Of a stretch of 64,000 bases of DNA, positions 11,170-19,965 are shown piece after piece. Position 1 is the stretch's first letter. The number at the start of each line of letters is the position of its first letter. Origin of the DNA: Tubulanus polymorphus (taxonomy: Eukaryota > Nemertea > Palaeonemertea > Tubulaniformes > Tubulanidae); the NCBI RefSeq assembly GCF_964204645.1, contig NC_134031.1, positions 11,136,501-11,200,500 on the forward strand, in the 5' to 3' direction. The position numbers were made by a program, and so were the translations under genes. The notes under the pieces were generated by a model. The model saw only the letters and a program-made list of their open reading frames with translations, had not been told where the DNA came from and ran no database searches.

Positions 11170-12350
11170 TTATTTTGGCAAAAAAAGCGAAAAAAAATAT
11201 ATTTATTGTATATTTATATATATATTTATTATAAAATGATACTAGAATAATACTTTATGTGATACTAGTGTAATACTAGCTATTTGATGTTATTGTTTTT
11301 TTATTTGAATCTATTCAAAATCTATTCAATCTAGTGTTAACTAGAATTGCAAAAGAAAATATTAAAAATACAATAGAATTCACTATCTATTTGAAGATAT
11401 GTTATTCTTAATATATTTTATTTAGATTAGGATTCAATATCTCTATTGTCTATCTAAAGGAGCGGTAACTATAACTGTCCCGATAAGTCATTTCGGATCC
11501 TCGATAATAAATCCTCAAACTGAAAATCAATTCAACGAAACGCCTGGTGGAATTACTATTTCATAAACACATATATTTTATTGTACAGTCAGTATCGATT
11601 TCCACATTCCAAGCCGCTCGGCTCCCGAGCGGTTAGGTATGCGTGGAATGCAGTAATTAATAAAGTATAATACAACATCTGTCACTGCGACATTAACAAC
11701 AGCTGAACATAGAATAATAGAAAATGCAATTAGGGTAAATATAATACATTAAAAAATCATTTATTTTGGCAAAAAAGCGAAAAAAAATATATTTATTATA
11801 TATTTATATATATATTTATTATAAAATGATACTAGAATAATACTTTATGTGATACTAGCGTAATACTTGCTATTTGAAGTTATTGTTTTTTTATTTGAAT
11901 CTATTCAAAATCTATTCAATCTAGTGTTAACTAGAATTGCAAAAGAAAATATTAAAAATATAATAAAATTCACTATCTATTTGAAGATATGTTATTCTTA
12001 ATATATTTTATTTAAATTAGGATTCAATATCTCTATTGTCTATCTAAAGGAGCGGTAACTATAACTGTCCAGATAAGTCATTTCGGATCCTCGATAATAA
12101 ATCCTCAAACTGAAAATCAATTCAACGAAACGCCTGGTGGAATTACTATTTCATAAACACATATATTTTATTCTACAGTCAGTATCGATTTCCACATTCC
12201 AAGCCGCTCGGCTCCCGAGCGGTTAGGTATGCGTGGAATGCAGGAATTAATAAAGTATAATACAACATCTGTCACTGCGACATTAACAACAGCTGAACAT
12301 AGAATAATAGAAAATGCAATTAGGGTAAATATAATACATTAAAAAATCTA
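11170..12350. repeat. 590-bp tandem duplication with strong hairpins, copy B
   Basis: 11170-11758 and 11760-12350 are the same ~590-bp sequence twice with few differences. The first part resembles the leader upstream of the minus-strand operon in copy C (37100-37330). Each unit contains a perfect stem CCGCTCGG/CCGAGCGG with a 3-base loop (near 11612 and 12203), flanked by 'cattcc...ggaatg'. The low divergence means this duplication is far younger than the decay of the surrounding genes, or has been homogenised. Confidence 0.85.
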
Positions 12351-12354
12351 TATA

Positions 12355-12727
12355 GACAACTGCTGTTACAAATCATCATTGGGATTTTCTAATTTCGACC
12401 AGAATTCTTTGATTTCGTGGTAATTTTCACACATTTTTTTCGATTTCTGTCAAATGATTAATAACGGTATCAAATGGCAAACCCAATAATTGAAATTTTT
12501 TAAACGAATATAATTTTCCAATCCCTCTAAGTTTTCTTTCTTACCCGACACTAATATGTATATTTTCTTACCCGACACTAATATGTATATTTTCTTCTAT
12601 CTCTATTACGGTCTCTTGGGATGGTGTGTGGATATCTGGTTCGTTACTTTCCTGGTTCCGGTTCTGGTTCCTTACTTTCTTGCGTTTTACTTGAAGTAGA
12701 TAGTGGGCTTCTTGAAATGTGTGACAT
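12355..12727 (-). pseudogene. Remnant of the unknown gene at copy C 38715-39443
   Basis: The 3' part (12390-12560) matches the C-terminus of the copy C protein on the minus strand. The 5' part starts at an ATG at 12727 and reads MSHISRSPLSTSSKTQ before a stop. The middle is deleted, and a 30-bp direct duplication near 12541-12595 ('cttacccgacactaatatgt' twice) breaks it further. Confidence 0.6.
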
Positions 12728-12892
12728 TTTCTTTACCAAATATCTAGAATGTAGAATAAAACTAACTTGAAATTGTAGTTGTCAACTATGAATTACAGCG
12801 CTAAACATGTTTAACGTTTCCCGGCGTCTCGATAACAACAAAAACAGTACTTACATTTAGATTTAGAACTGTAAACTCCTAATTGTGTTTCT
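12728..12892. repeat. Right-type Polinton subterminal block, copy B
   Basis: 'gtagttgtcaa' and 'aacagtacttacatttagat' here match copy C 39588-39700 in the same orientation, and also the left end of copy B at 2460-2540 inverted. The terminal palindrome that should follow is missing. So copy B once had the same end type on both sides. Confidence 0.65.
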
Positions 12893-13167
12893 GGATAGAA
12901 ATCCTATGCGTTCTGTATATTCTGTCTGTTCGGTTCGGATGTCGCAATAGTAATGCGCCCAGGCACTGTCTGGCGCTTTTAGAAACGAGCAACAGATGTT
13001 CTTTTATGATGAAATTAATTAATTCTTTTCAACTGAAAGAGCAAGTTCGATCAATATTCAATTAAGGTACTACTCCCCATTCAACTGAATTTATAACATG
13101 CGACAGATGCTAGTATAATTGCATAGGCAGTTTGACATACATCGATAGTTACCGGTTTTCTAAACGT

Positions 13168-13874
13168 TTATAAAGATTCAACGTATTTTTCATTATGTGT
13201 TGAGTTCCATAATTCAACAAATGTCTTTGCTTTACACAGCTGATCTAAATATAATTTTAAATCTAGTTTGTTTAATAATCTCCGAATATTTTCAACTTTT
13301 TCTAAAGGTCTTAAGTTTTTCCAGTTCCAGATTGATTTCTGATTGTGTTCATCATTCATGTTGAATTTAGAAATCGGCAACACGTGATCAATGTGGAAAT
13401 ATTCACCATAGTTTTTTTCATGCATTTTATCATCGAATTGATAAACAATCCATTATTTGAGAAATTCATCTGAACCCCCAATAAATTAGATAGTGTAACT
13501 GAATGCGCTTCTTTACTGAATTTTGTTAATCTAGAACTTAAACATTGTTTCATTTTAAAATTAAAATCTGATTGATATCTTTCTTTATGATATTCATTAA
13601 AATGTTCACGATTATTATCCCTCCATTCTCTCATATATTCGTGGTGATTTTCTCTCCATTCCTTTTGATAATCTGGGTTATTTGCTCGGTATTGCTTATT
13701 CATTTCCTTAACACAAGTTCTACAATAACTTTGCTCACCATCTTTCTGGGTTTTATAATTATAATATTCCGAGAGTTGTTTATCTAATTCACATTTAGAA
13801 CATTTCTTGTTGTAAATATTTATAACCCCAGTATTATTTGTAATATTGATAGTTTGTGATTGTTCTGACTCCAT
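13168..13874 (-). pseudogene. HNH endonuclease, frameshifted (separate Polinton scrap)
   Basis: Starts at 13874 with an N-terminal zinc ribbon (CSKCELDK ... YCRTC), continues through WRENxxEYM-type repeats and ends in an HNH core (FHIDHVLPISKF ... NWKNLRPL). A frameshift with a short deletion near 13430-13480 splits it into 13356-13874 and 13168-13425. It is related to copy C 37347-38144 and copy D 60984-61658, but its neighbour here is a polymerase fragment, a different order from those copies. Confidence 0.75.
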
Positions 13875-13929
13875 TTATTATACATATTTTTTTACTGAAA
13901 TTTGATTAACATGTTATAATCCTATTCAA

Positions 13930-14100
13930 AATCTCATTCTCTTTTGTTTCTTCTCTTTTGAATTTTAGGTATTCTTCTAAATTGCAACCATAAGCAACTG
14001 TTTGAATTACATCATCTAAAATATATCTTTTATTGTGGGTTTAGACTTATCTTCTCTATCTCTTCAATAAACATCTCGTGATCTTCATATCTTAAGTATA
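13930..14100 (-). pseudogene. DNA polymerase B C-terminal scrap
   Basis: On the minus strand this matches the last ~55 codons of the copy C polymerase (26000-26169), including VAYGCNLEEYLKFKREE. It is frameshifted near 14038. The spacer after it (13875-13930) matches the copy C spacer after the polymerase up to the ATGGA of the next gene, but an HNH gene follows here in place of the OB-fold-like gene. Confidence 0.65.
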
Positions 14101-14687
14101 AAATGTAATACGAAACGAAAATTTTGTAATTTTTTGCGCTATAGCAGCGGATTCGTGGAGCTGGCTTAAACATGAGCACCCGGTCTAGTGTGGCAGGGTT
14201 CCGTGCCACGAGTTTAGCGATGCCATCAGGGAGAATGATCTGCGCATGCTCATATACAACTGGAAGGTAGCGATTAATAAATTACGGGTTAGAGAACGAA
14301 GTGTGCCATAAAATATATCCTGCAGTGTTTAGGCTAAAAAATTGATACCTCGTTTCTCCTCTGCTGAGGAGCTTAAAAGTTGACCCGACCGGCCGCTAAT
14401 CTACCCTGTACATTAATTTTTTCTAAGCTAAATGATCGATACTAGACAGATTCAGATATGTCGGCCCATGTTGACACATGTGGTCAGCAGTATCGCACTG
14501 TATCATTTATTTTCCATTATCAAAATGAAATTAAGTAAGACCTTTACCCTGTCTGGATTTTGCAAGGGATGCGGATTCGAAAAGAAAATTCACGGCCGGA
14601 ATTTTTTTCAAATTGCTCGTCACTACGCTGTTAAGCGGTAAAAAGATCGTCATGTAGTCCATGTGTAGGGCCTATCATTTCACTATA
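14101..14687. other. Intergenic, nothing recognised
   Basis: Less AT-rich than the Polinton DNA. Contains short GC-rich stretches (near 14180-14220 and 14380-14400) but no ORF, tRNA-like fold or known repeat that I can support. It is the left flank of the large inverted-arm element. Confidence 0.4.
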
Positions 14688-14747
14688 GTAGTTAGGGTAT
14701 GTCACTATGGGGCCACAGTGGAGGGAGGAGGGAGGAGGGAGGAGGGA

Positions 14748-14890
14748 TGACGTCATACCGGAAGTGACGTCATACCGGAAGTGACGTCATACCGGAAGTG
14801 ACGTCATCCAAGATGGCGACCGGAAGTGACGTCATCCAAGATGGCGGCCGGAAGTGACGTCATCCAAGATGGCGGCCGGAAGTGGCGGTT
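14748..14890. promoter_or_regulatory. ETS/CRE/YY1-like site cluster, left end
   Basis: Six TGACGTCA sites (14748, 14765, 14782, 14799, 14827, 14855) alternate with ACCGGAAGTG or GCCGGAAGTG (ETS-type) and AAGATGGCGGCC (YY1-type) in tandem units of 17 and ~28 bp, after a GGGAGGA purine run (14721-14747). These are textbook consensus sites for animal CREB/ATF, ETS and YY1 factors. Occupancy is not shown. The mirror cluster is at 47150-47275 with fewer short units. Confidence 0.7.
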
Positions 14891-14929
14891 GAATTTCAAA
14901 TTTTTGGCGGGAAAATTCAAAATTTTTCC

Positions 14930-15175
14930 GTTAAATCCAAATCAAATTATTGACAACAAATCCAAATCAATTTATTGGCGGTGTTAAATCCAAATCAAAT
15001 TTATTGGCGGTGTTCAATCCAAATTTATTTATTGGTATGATTGAATCCTAGATGGCGCTTACGCATTCCTATGCGTGTTTATGGGAAAAGTTGAATCCTA
15101 GATGGCGCTATTACGAGATCATATGTGTACGTGGAGGTGAGGGGGAAGTGAAGTTAAATCCTAGATGGCGCTTTT
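14930..15175. repeat. Tandem 'TTAAATCCAAATC' and 'AATCCTAGATGGCGC' repeats
   Basis: First come about four units of 'aaatccaaatcaaatttattggcggtg' type (14932-15045), then 'aatcctagatggcgct' near 15045, 15089 and 15157, with more copies near 15885 and 16032 (as 'aatccaagatggc'). The AGATGGCG core resembles a YY1 site. Mirrored in the right arm at about 46865-47110. Confidence 0.65.
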
Positions 15176-15268
15176 CCCTGAGTACGGGCAAATTCGAGAC
15201 AAAGAAAACCAAAAATTAAAAAAACAATGTAAAACAATAAAAAAAAACATTTTATTCACCGTTAAAAT

Positions 15269-15829
15269 TTAGTTTAAACACGGTTTAAATCCAAATTCCT
15301 TGGCGCACGAGACGTGAATATAAGCGTCGCAGCAGTCTGTCTTTTGTTTAGTTATTTCCAAACATATTAAACACGTGTTGATGCCACAAAATAAAGTTAT
15401 GCAGTTATAACAAAAATTTTCTTCATACCCTTCACACGTTTTAAGTTCGCTTAAACAGGGCCAGCATATAGTTTTATCACAACAATGAAGCAAATCCTCT
15501 TGCGCGTGACAACGATAACAGTCTTTTTTCGCGATATGTTTGATAATCCTAAAATGTGCCATGCAATTCTCGATAGGACATTCGAAATCATGTTGAACGC
15601 CTAACCATCGAGCGTTCACTAGCCAGCAATCTTCACAAATCGGTTTCCTGCAACACGTCGTTACTCGAAAACTACCGTATGTAATTGTCGTATTACAATA
15701 TTTGCAAATCGCAAATCTGGTAGACCAGTCGATATCTTCAAAGTCGACATGATTTATTTCATGTTCCGTGGTAGTTGATTTTTTTTTTTTTAGGAAAATG
15801 TTTTCCACGGTAAAAAAATCGCCAGACAT
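15269..15829 (-). CDS. Cysteine-rich protein with three zinc-binding modules (left arm)
   Basis: 186 aa. After a Lys-rich N-terminus come three similar modules of the form C-x2-C, then CC-x4-C-x2-C: CKYC/CCRKPICEDC (about residues 40-70), CYRC/CCDKTICWPC (about 107-130) and CLICLE/CCDAYIHVSC (about 153-176), with extra Cys pairs between. The pattern is like RING or other treble-clef zinc domains, often found in ubiquitin ligases, but the spacing does not fit a standard RING, so ligase activity is only a guess. It is transcribed outwards, and an AATAAA on the minus strand (15251-15256) lies just after the stop. It is divergent to the PC4-like gene, about 400 bp away. The right-arm copy has one extra base in a poly-A run. 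Confidence 0.65.
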   Translation of the reverse strand: MSGDFFTVENIFLKKKKSTTTEHEINHVDFEDIDWSTRFAICKYCNTTITYGSFRVTTCCRKPICEDCWLVNARWLGVQHDFECPIENCMAHFRIIKHIAKKDCYRCHAQEDLLHCCDKTICWPCLSELKTCEGYEENFCYNCITLFCGINTCLICLEITKQKTDCCDAYIHVSCAKEFGFKPCLN

Positions 15830-16230
15830 TTTCGTAAGTCACGTCTCGTTTATGCGAGTGTAAACAAAGCGAGTGCGCAGTTAAATCCTAGATGGCGCTA
15901 GTCCGTAATCCTATACAGATGCGTGCGCATGCGTGCGTTTGTGTGTACGTGTGTAAGCGAGTGACGTCATCCTAGATGACGCCATGATTATATAATCCTA
16001 TGCGAGCGCGTGTATAGAGAGGGGAGCGGGGTTAAATCCAAGATGGCTTCTTTTGACGGCTATTGTGAAATCATAGACAAGTTTAGGCGAACATATTTCG
16101 TAACATGTAAAACCATAAAACGATTTCGGGTAAGTCATTTTCTGACAATAAAAACGCGTTGCAAATCCATAATTTAGTCATTCTGCTCAGAGACTTTGAA
16201 CCGTCAACATCATAAAACATCATCGTAATA
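15830..16230. promoter_or_regulatory. Shared divergent promoter region and 5' leader, left arm
   Basis: Lies between the two divergent arm genes. It contains an 'aatcctagatggcgc' unit (15885), a GTGACGTCATCCTAGATGACG block (15961-15981, CRE-like), 'aatccaagatggc' (16036) and a conserved splice donor, CGG/gtaag, near 16130 in both arms. The AUG in 'agatggc' at 16043 opens a 44-codon frame that I read as leader. A spliced leader exon feeding the PC4 gene is inferred. Confidence 0.45.
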
Positions 16231-17058
16231 ATGGATTCGGCCAGCGGACAAAGTATTTTAGAAATATCTAATACACCAGTTAAAGCAAAGTCATCGCTTC
16301 AATCTAGAAAAAGAAAACACCCCTCGCTGAAACTCGACTTTAGTAAGTTTCTACTTATTTCCCGTATTCGAAACCGTCAAATATTAAAATATACGTATAC
16401 TGATATATAATATTTTATTGTTCTTTTAGGTTCGATCGTTAATGACAACGCTGTCGCCGGCCCGTCGAAAAGTGCGAACTTGCGTAACACCTGGAACAAT
16501 GACCCCGAACCCCATTATCTGGGATCTCTTGTTTACGCGAGTGCGAAAACGTGGCAGGGGGTAAAACGTGTAGATTTACGGTCCTACGAGTGCTGTGAAC
16601 GAAGAAAACAACTGTATCCCACTAAAAACGGTATTTCGCTCGATCTCCAAGAGTGGGTGCATATAGATTTTTGTAAATCCGATATCGAACACGAAATTGC
16701 GCGCGTTAAAGAAGATATCGAATACGTGGGTGTAATGACTGTTGGTCGTACGAACTTTATCAAAATATATAGGTCTAGTCACGATCATCGTATTTACGTA
16801 GATATCCGAAAATACGATCTATTCGATGAACCTCTCGGTGTTTCCCCGACTAGATGCGGTGTAAAACTAACATTGGAACAATGGAAAAAATTGAAAGACA
16901 TTAATTTTAATGACGATATACCCGAACTAGCCAACATGACGCCCTGTTGGTATGATTCGAGTCACTCGAATCAGGAATACAGGTGTCCGTACTGCGCAAA
17001 AGACACTTCTGGAGTACGAAAAACACCTGAATACGGTGTAATGATCACCCAAGTATAA
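16231..17058 (+). CDS. PC4-like single-stranded DNA-binding protein, two domains, one intron (left arm)
   Basis: Exon 1 is 16231-16342 and exon 2 is 16430-17058. The intron has GTAAGT at its start and a pyrimidine-rich TTCTTTTAG end, and joining keeps the frame (246 aa). The N-terminus has a basic patch (SRKRKHP). Two repeats follow: one with VDLRSYE ... PTKNGISLDLQEW, and a second with YVDIRKYD ... PTRCGVKLTLEQW. Both fit the PC4/p15 transcription-coactivator fold, which binds single-stranded DNA. The C-terminus adds a CPYC pair after CWYDSSH, possibly a zinc site. PC4-type proteins act in transcription and repair in the nucleus; in a mobile element one could serve replication or gene expression. 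It has a divergent partner in the Cys-rich gene. Confidence 0.65.
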
Positions 17059-17934
17059 TTTCACAGATATTAATTAGATAATATTTATATCGTAACCGAA
17101 CAACAAAATATGTAAAATACATCAATTTATATACGTTAGTTTGCGTTAAACTCTTAGATAGAAATAAGTATCCGAAATGACTAATCCAGGACTTCATTAA
17201 GATCCGCTCTAACCAAAGAGGATTAACTAAAGTAGTGAGTTTCTATCTTTTATGAAATTTATGGTTTTTTCATGTATAGGTATATGACCTATGTTTATCT
17301 ACAATATTTATAAAAATATTTATGTTTTTTAGGACTAAATAAAACATTAATTGAATAAAAGATTTCATTTTTGACTCATTCTGAGTTACGTTAATCTAGC
17401 ATTTCGTTGCTATCCAGACCCATGATACCATATACCGACAAAGAAGGCAATTAATTGATTTAGATCAATACATGACCACGATTGGGGAAAATAGGTGTGA
17501 GCAAAACCAATTACCTAGACTAGTAGCAGATGGGTCGATAGTATCCAAACACCATTAATTATATGTGGAAGACGAAGGCAATTAAGTGATTTAGATCGGA
17601 GACACGTCCGAGATGGGAAATTATGTGTGAGGTTTCAAACCAATTACACTAGCAATAATTCGAACATTTTTAGTGCTCATAGCGCTGAGGTAATTAAATT
17701 GTTTAGAAAAAACCGAACAGATGGTCCTATATGCTGGGTGATATTAGACCCGAGTATCAAAAACAACGTTAATTATATGTGATAGAATCCTCAAATACTT
17801 TGAGTAAACTGTTAGACTATGAGAATTAATCAACTAATTAGTCGTCTGACTTAGACCCATAAATAAGGGGGTAGTTTTAGGACAAATCATTTCCAAGATG
17901 TCTGTTATTGGAGCACTAAAATAGTAGCCGAAAT
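17059..17934 (+). repeat. 3' region of PC4 gene and diverged 'GATTTAGATC' repeats, left arm
   Basis: After the stop come a short stem 'ccgctctaaccaaagagg' (17206) and an AATAAA at 17338. From about 17440 several diverged blocks repeat the order 'aattaantgatttagatc', 'gattgggga', 'tgtgagc', 'aaccaatta', 'actagtagcagatgg'. More units follow at 18540-18860. They look like homologous repeats of ~130 bp and may be regulatory. No gene is seen. Confidence 0.5.
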
Positions 17935-18249
17935 GTTACGTTCGAACTTTATCAAGATATATGGATCTAGTCACGATCACCGTATTACGTAGATATCCGA
18001 AAATACGATCTACACGATGAGCTTTTCGACGTAAATCCGACTAGATGCGGCGTAAAACTAACATTGGAACAATGGAAAAAAATTGAAAGACATTAATTTT
18101 ACAGAAGATATATCCGAACTGGCTAATATGAGACCGTGCTGGTACGATTCGAGTCACTCGAATCAGGAATACAGATGCCCGTACTGCGCAAAAGACACAA
18201 GCGGGGTTAGAAAGCACCTGAATACGGTATAATGATAACCCAAGTATAA
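17935..18249 (+). pseudogene. Half-copy of the PC4-like gene (second domain), left arm
   Basis: Matches the second PC4 domain and zinc-like tail of the intact gene (16745-17058) but is frameshifted near 17985, 18078 and 18215. The downstream DNA, including the 'ccgctctgaccaaaagagg' stem at 18268, also matches the intact gene's 3' region. So this is a diverged tandem duplication of ~1.1 kb inside the arm, present in both arms. Confidence 0.8.
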
Positions 18250-18928
18250 TTAAAGTAATTTAAAACCGCTCTGACCAAAAGAGGATTAACTAAAGTAGTG
18301 AGTCTTTTACGAATTTTTATACGTAGCGACTCATTCGTCATCTACCGGATTGTATAAATAAAAGCCATAACCCGTGTATATGTATAATATTTTTGGAAAA
18401 AAAAAAAATTATGTTTTTTAGATGAACGAGTAAATAATAAACTTGCAATGTATATAATATTTCATATCTGTCTCATTTTATTCGGATTTACTCTATAATA
18501 ATCAAGCATTTTGTCGTTGGCCAGACCCCTTGATACAAAATATCATCTATGAACGTAATTAAGTAATTGAGAAACAAATACCATTGACCCATGGTTAGCA
18601 TCTACCATCTAAAATATCTGGTCAGTACCCTCGATGATATGTGACGGAATATGCAGGATAAAAATTACGCAATTAAGTAATTGAGAAACAAAAACCATTG
18701 ACTCGTTGTTAGCATCTGCCGAATAAGTTATTTAGATCAGAGACACAACCGCGATTGGGGAAATTAAGTATGAGCAAACCAACTATAGTATATATTTGTT
18801 GGTTGTTTGTTGATTGACTGACGCGATTAAGCTGTTTGGAAAACCTAGACTAGTAACAGATGGTTTTCTACGGCGAGTTTATAGAAATATAATTTAGAAA
18901 CGACAAAATTCATATACATAATAGTTTA
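18250..18928. repeat. Repeat-rich stretch after the PC4 half-copy, left arm
   Basis: 18250-18560 is the diverged second copy of 17190-17450 (3' region of the PC4 gene). 18540-18860 carries further 'gtaattaagtaattgagaaac' and 'gatcagagacacaaccgcgattgggga' units related to those at 17440-17700. No gene is seen apart from the small minus-strand frame that follows. Confidence 0.5.
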
Positions 18929-19081
18929 TTATAGAAGCTTAAAATATTTCACGATAAATTTTTCTTTTACAAAATAATCATTATCATTAGTTTTATTCGA
19001 CAATAGTTTCGTAATATCGCGTACATCGTTACCGTGACATAGGTGCAATAGTACAAATATTGCGTAATAACAGAAATACAT
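18929..19081 (-). CDS. Small secreted or membrane-like ORF, left arm
   Basis: A 50-aa frame with a hydrophobic start (MYFCYYAIFVLLHLC) and a charged C-terminus (VKEKFIVKYFKLL). It stays open in both arms although the DNA differs at a few positions (for example a Val/Leu change after GND). Signal-peptide-like start, no known family. It could be chance; the AT-rich context makes short ORFs common. Confidence 0.25.
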   Translation of the reverse strand: MYFCYYAIFVLLHLCHGNDVRDITKLLSNKTNDNDYFVKEKFIVKYFKLL

Positions 19082-19432
19082 CGGATAATACGTTTTGATA
19101 CATCTTATTATTATATTTCCAATCTATACAATTTTCATCCAAGTATTTTTCTAACATTTATCACAAGTTCCGGTATGTTGCCCGAACGAATCAAAAATAA
19201 CCGATTCCGTAATCGTTTATTATACAGTTAGCCAATGTTCACCCGGTTCGTCGTAATTGTCAGTGTTTACTATAAAACCCAGCGGGACGCTGGTTTATAT
19301 CTGGTAGTCGATCGCATGGAAAAACGCCAAAGAAAGACGCTTTTAGATATTTCTCTAGTATAACTATTAACATATCGCAAGCGAATTTATTAACGTTACA
19401 ATCTCATGGATGAATCGAAAAAAACGATTACT

Positions 19433-19965
19433 TTACTTTACTTTTGCTTTATTTGACAAACTCTTGGTCTTAATACAAAGACAATTCGAGTGATACAGTA
19501 TACATAAAAATAAATACATTATATATAGGACGCACAGTAGATAGATACGTAATTACACATTGATTTTCATGTGAGCTATCAATTGAAAAGTTTCAAAATT
19601 CTTCCAACAAAAATACACAGTTTACGGAGTTCGGCTATATCTTTAGTTTGCATTAATAATTTTTATCTGAAAATGTTGGGGGTTCGTATAAAATCTCCTG
19701 TCTAGGTATAACTCCCTTCTATCATTTAAATATATACAGTTGAAAAGGTAATGAAATTCGTCCCCAATTCCATTATTACACAATTTACATATTCTTTCAG
19801 CACGCTCTACAGTATTCCATCGGCCAGTTTCTATTGGGAGCTTATGGTTTGCAGGACGGAATTTAGTTAAATAAATTATGAGGTTAACTGAAAGATCAGA
19901 TACTAGATGGTTACGGGGCTTGACTCAATTCCACGCGCTTGGACATGTTCTAATGTTATGTATTG
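19433..19965 (-). mobile_element. LINE ORF2 C-terminal fragment and 3' tail, left arm
   Basis: On the minus strand it encodes the cysteine/histidine motif typical of the reverse-transcriptase C-terminus of many LINEs (RICKLCNNGIGDEFHYLFNC), then LYLDRRFYTNPQHF and a stop. The 3' end is a TAAAG-type repeat after 'tttgtcaaataaag'. The same 3' end closes the LINE at 49222-50216, so both belong to one family. It is 5'-truncated. The same fragment is in the right arm. Confidence 0.8.

Larger units (their letters stand above)
1485..12892. mobile_element. Polinton/Maverick copy B, decayed
   Basis: The element starts at the Polinton end AGTAATAGGG at 1485. Inside, gene remnants run in the same order as copy C from the minor-capsid C-terminus to the DNA-binding-like gene: six plus-strand remnants, then ATPase, integrase and two small genes on the minus strand. 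The polymerase, the OB-fold-like gene and most of the minor capsid gene are gone. Both ends carry the subterminal block that in copy C occurs only at the right end (2460-2540 inverted, 12770-12892 direct). The right terminal palindrome is missing. Many frameshifts and stops show an old, inactive copy. Confidence 0.85.

Noticed and set aside
13600-13790. Hydrophobic plus-strand frames opposite the HNH genes (also 37734-37985)
   Set aside because: Phe/Ile-rich shadows of the WREN-repeat coding strand.
19000-19170. Longer gene on the minus strand including MLEKYLDENC
   Set aside because: That frame ends in a stop after ~45 codons in both arms, and joining it with the 50-aa frame would need a frameshift. 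Only the smaller frame is listed, with low confidence.
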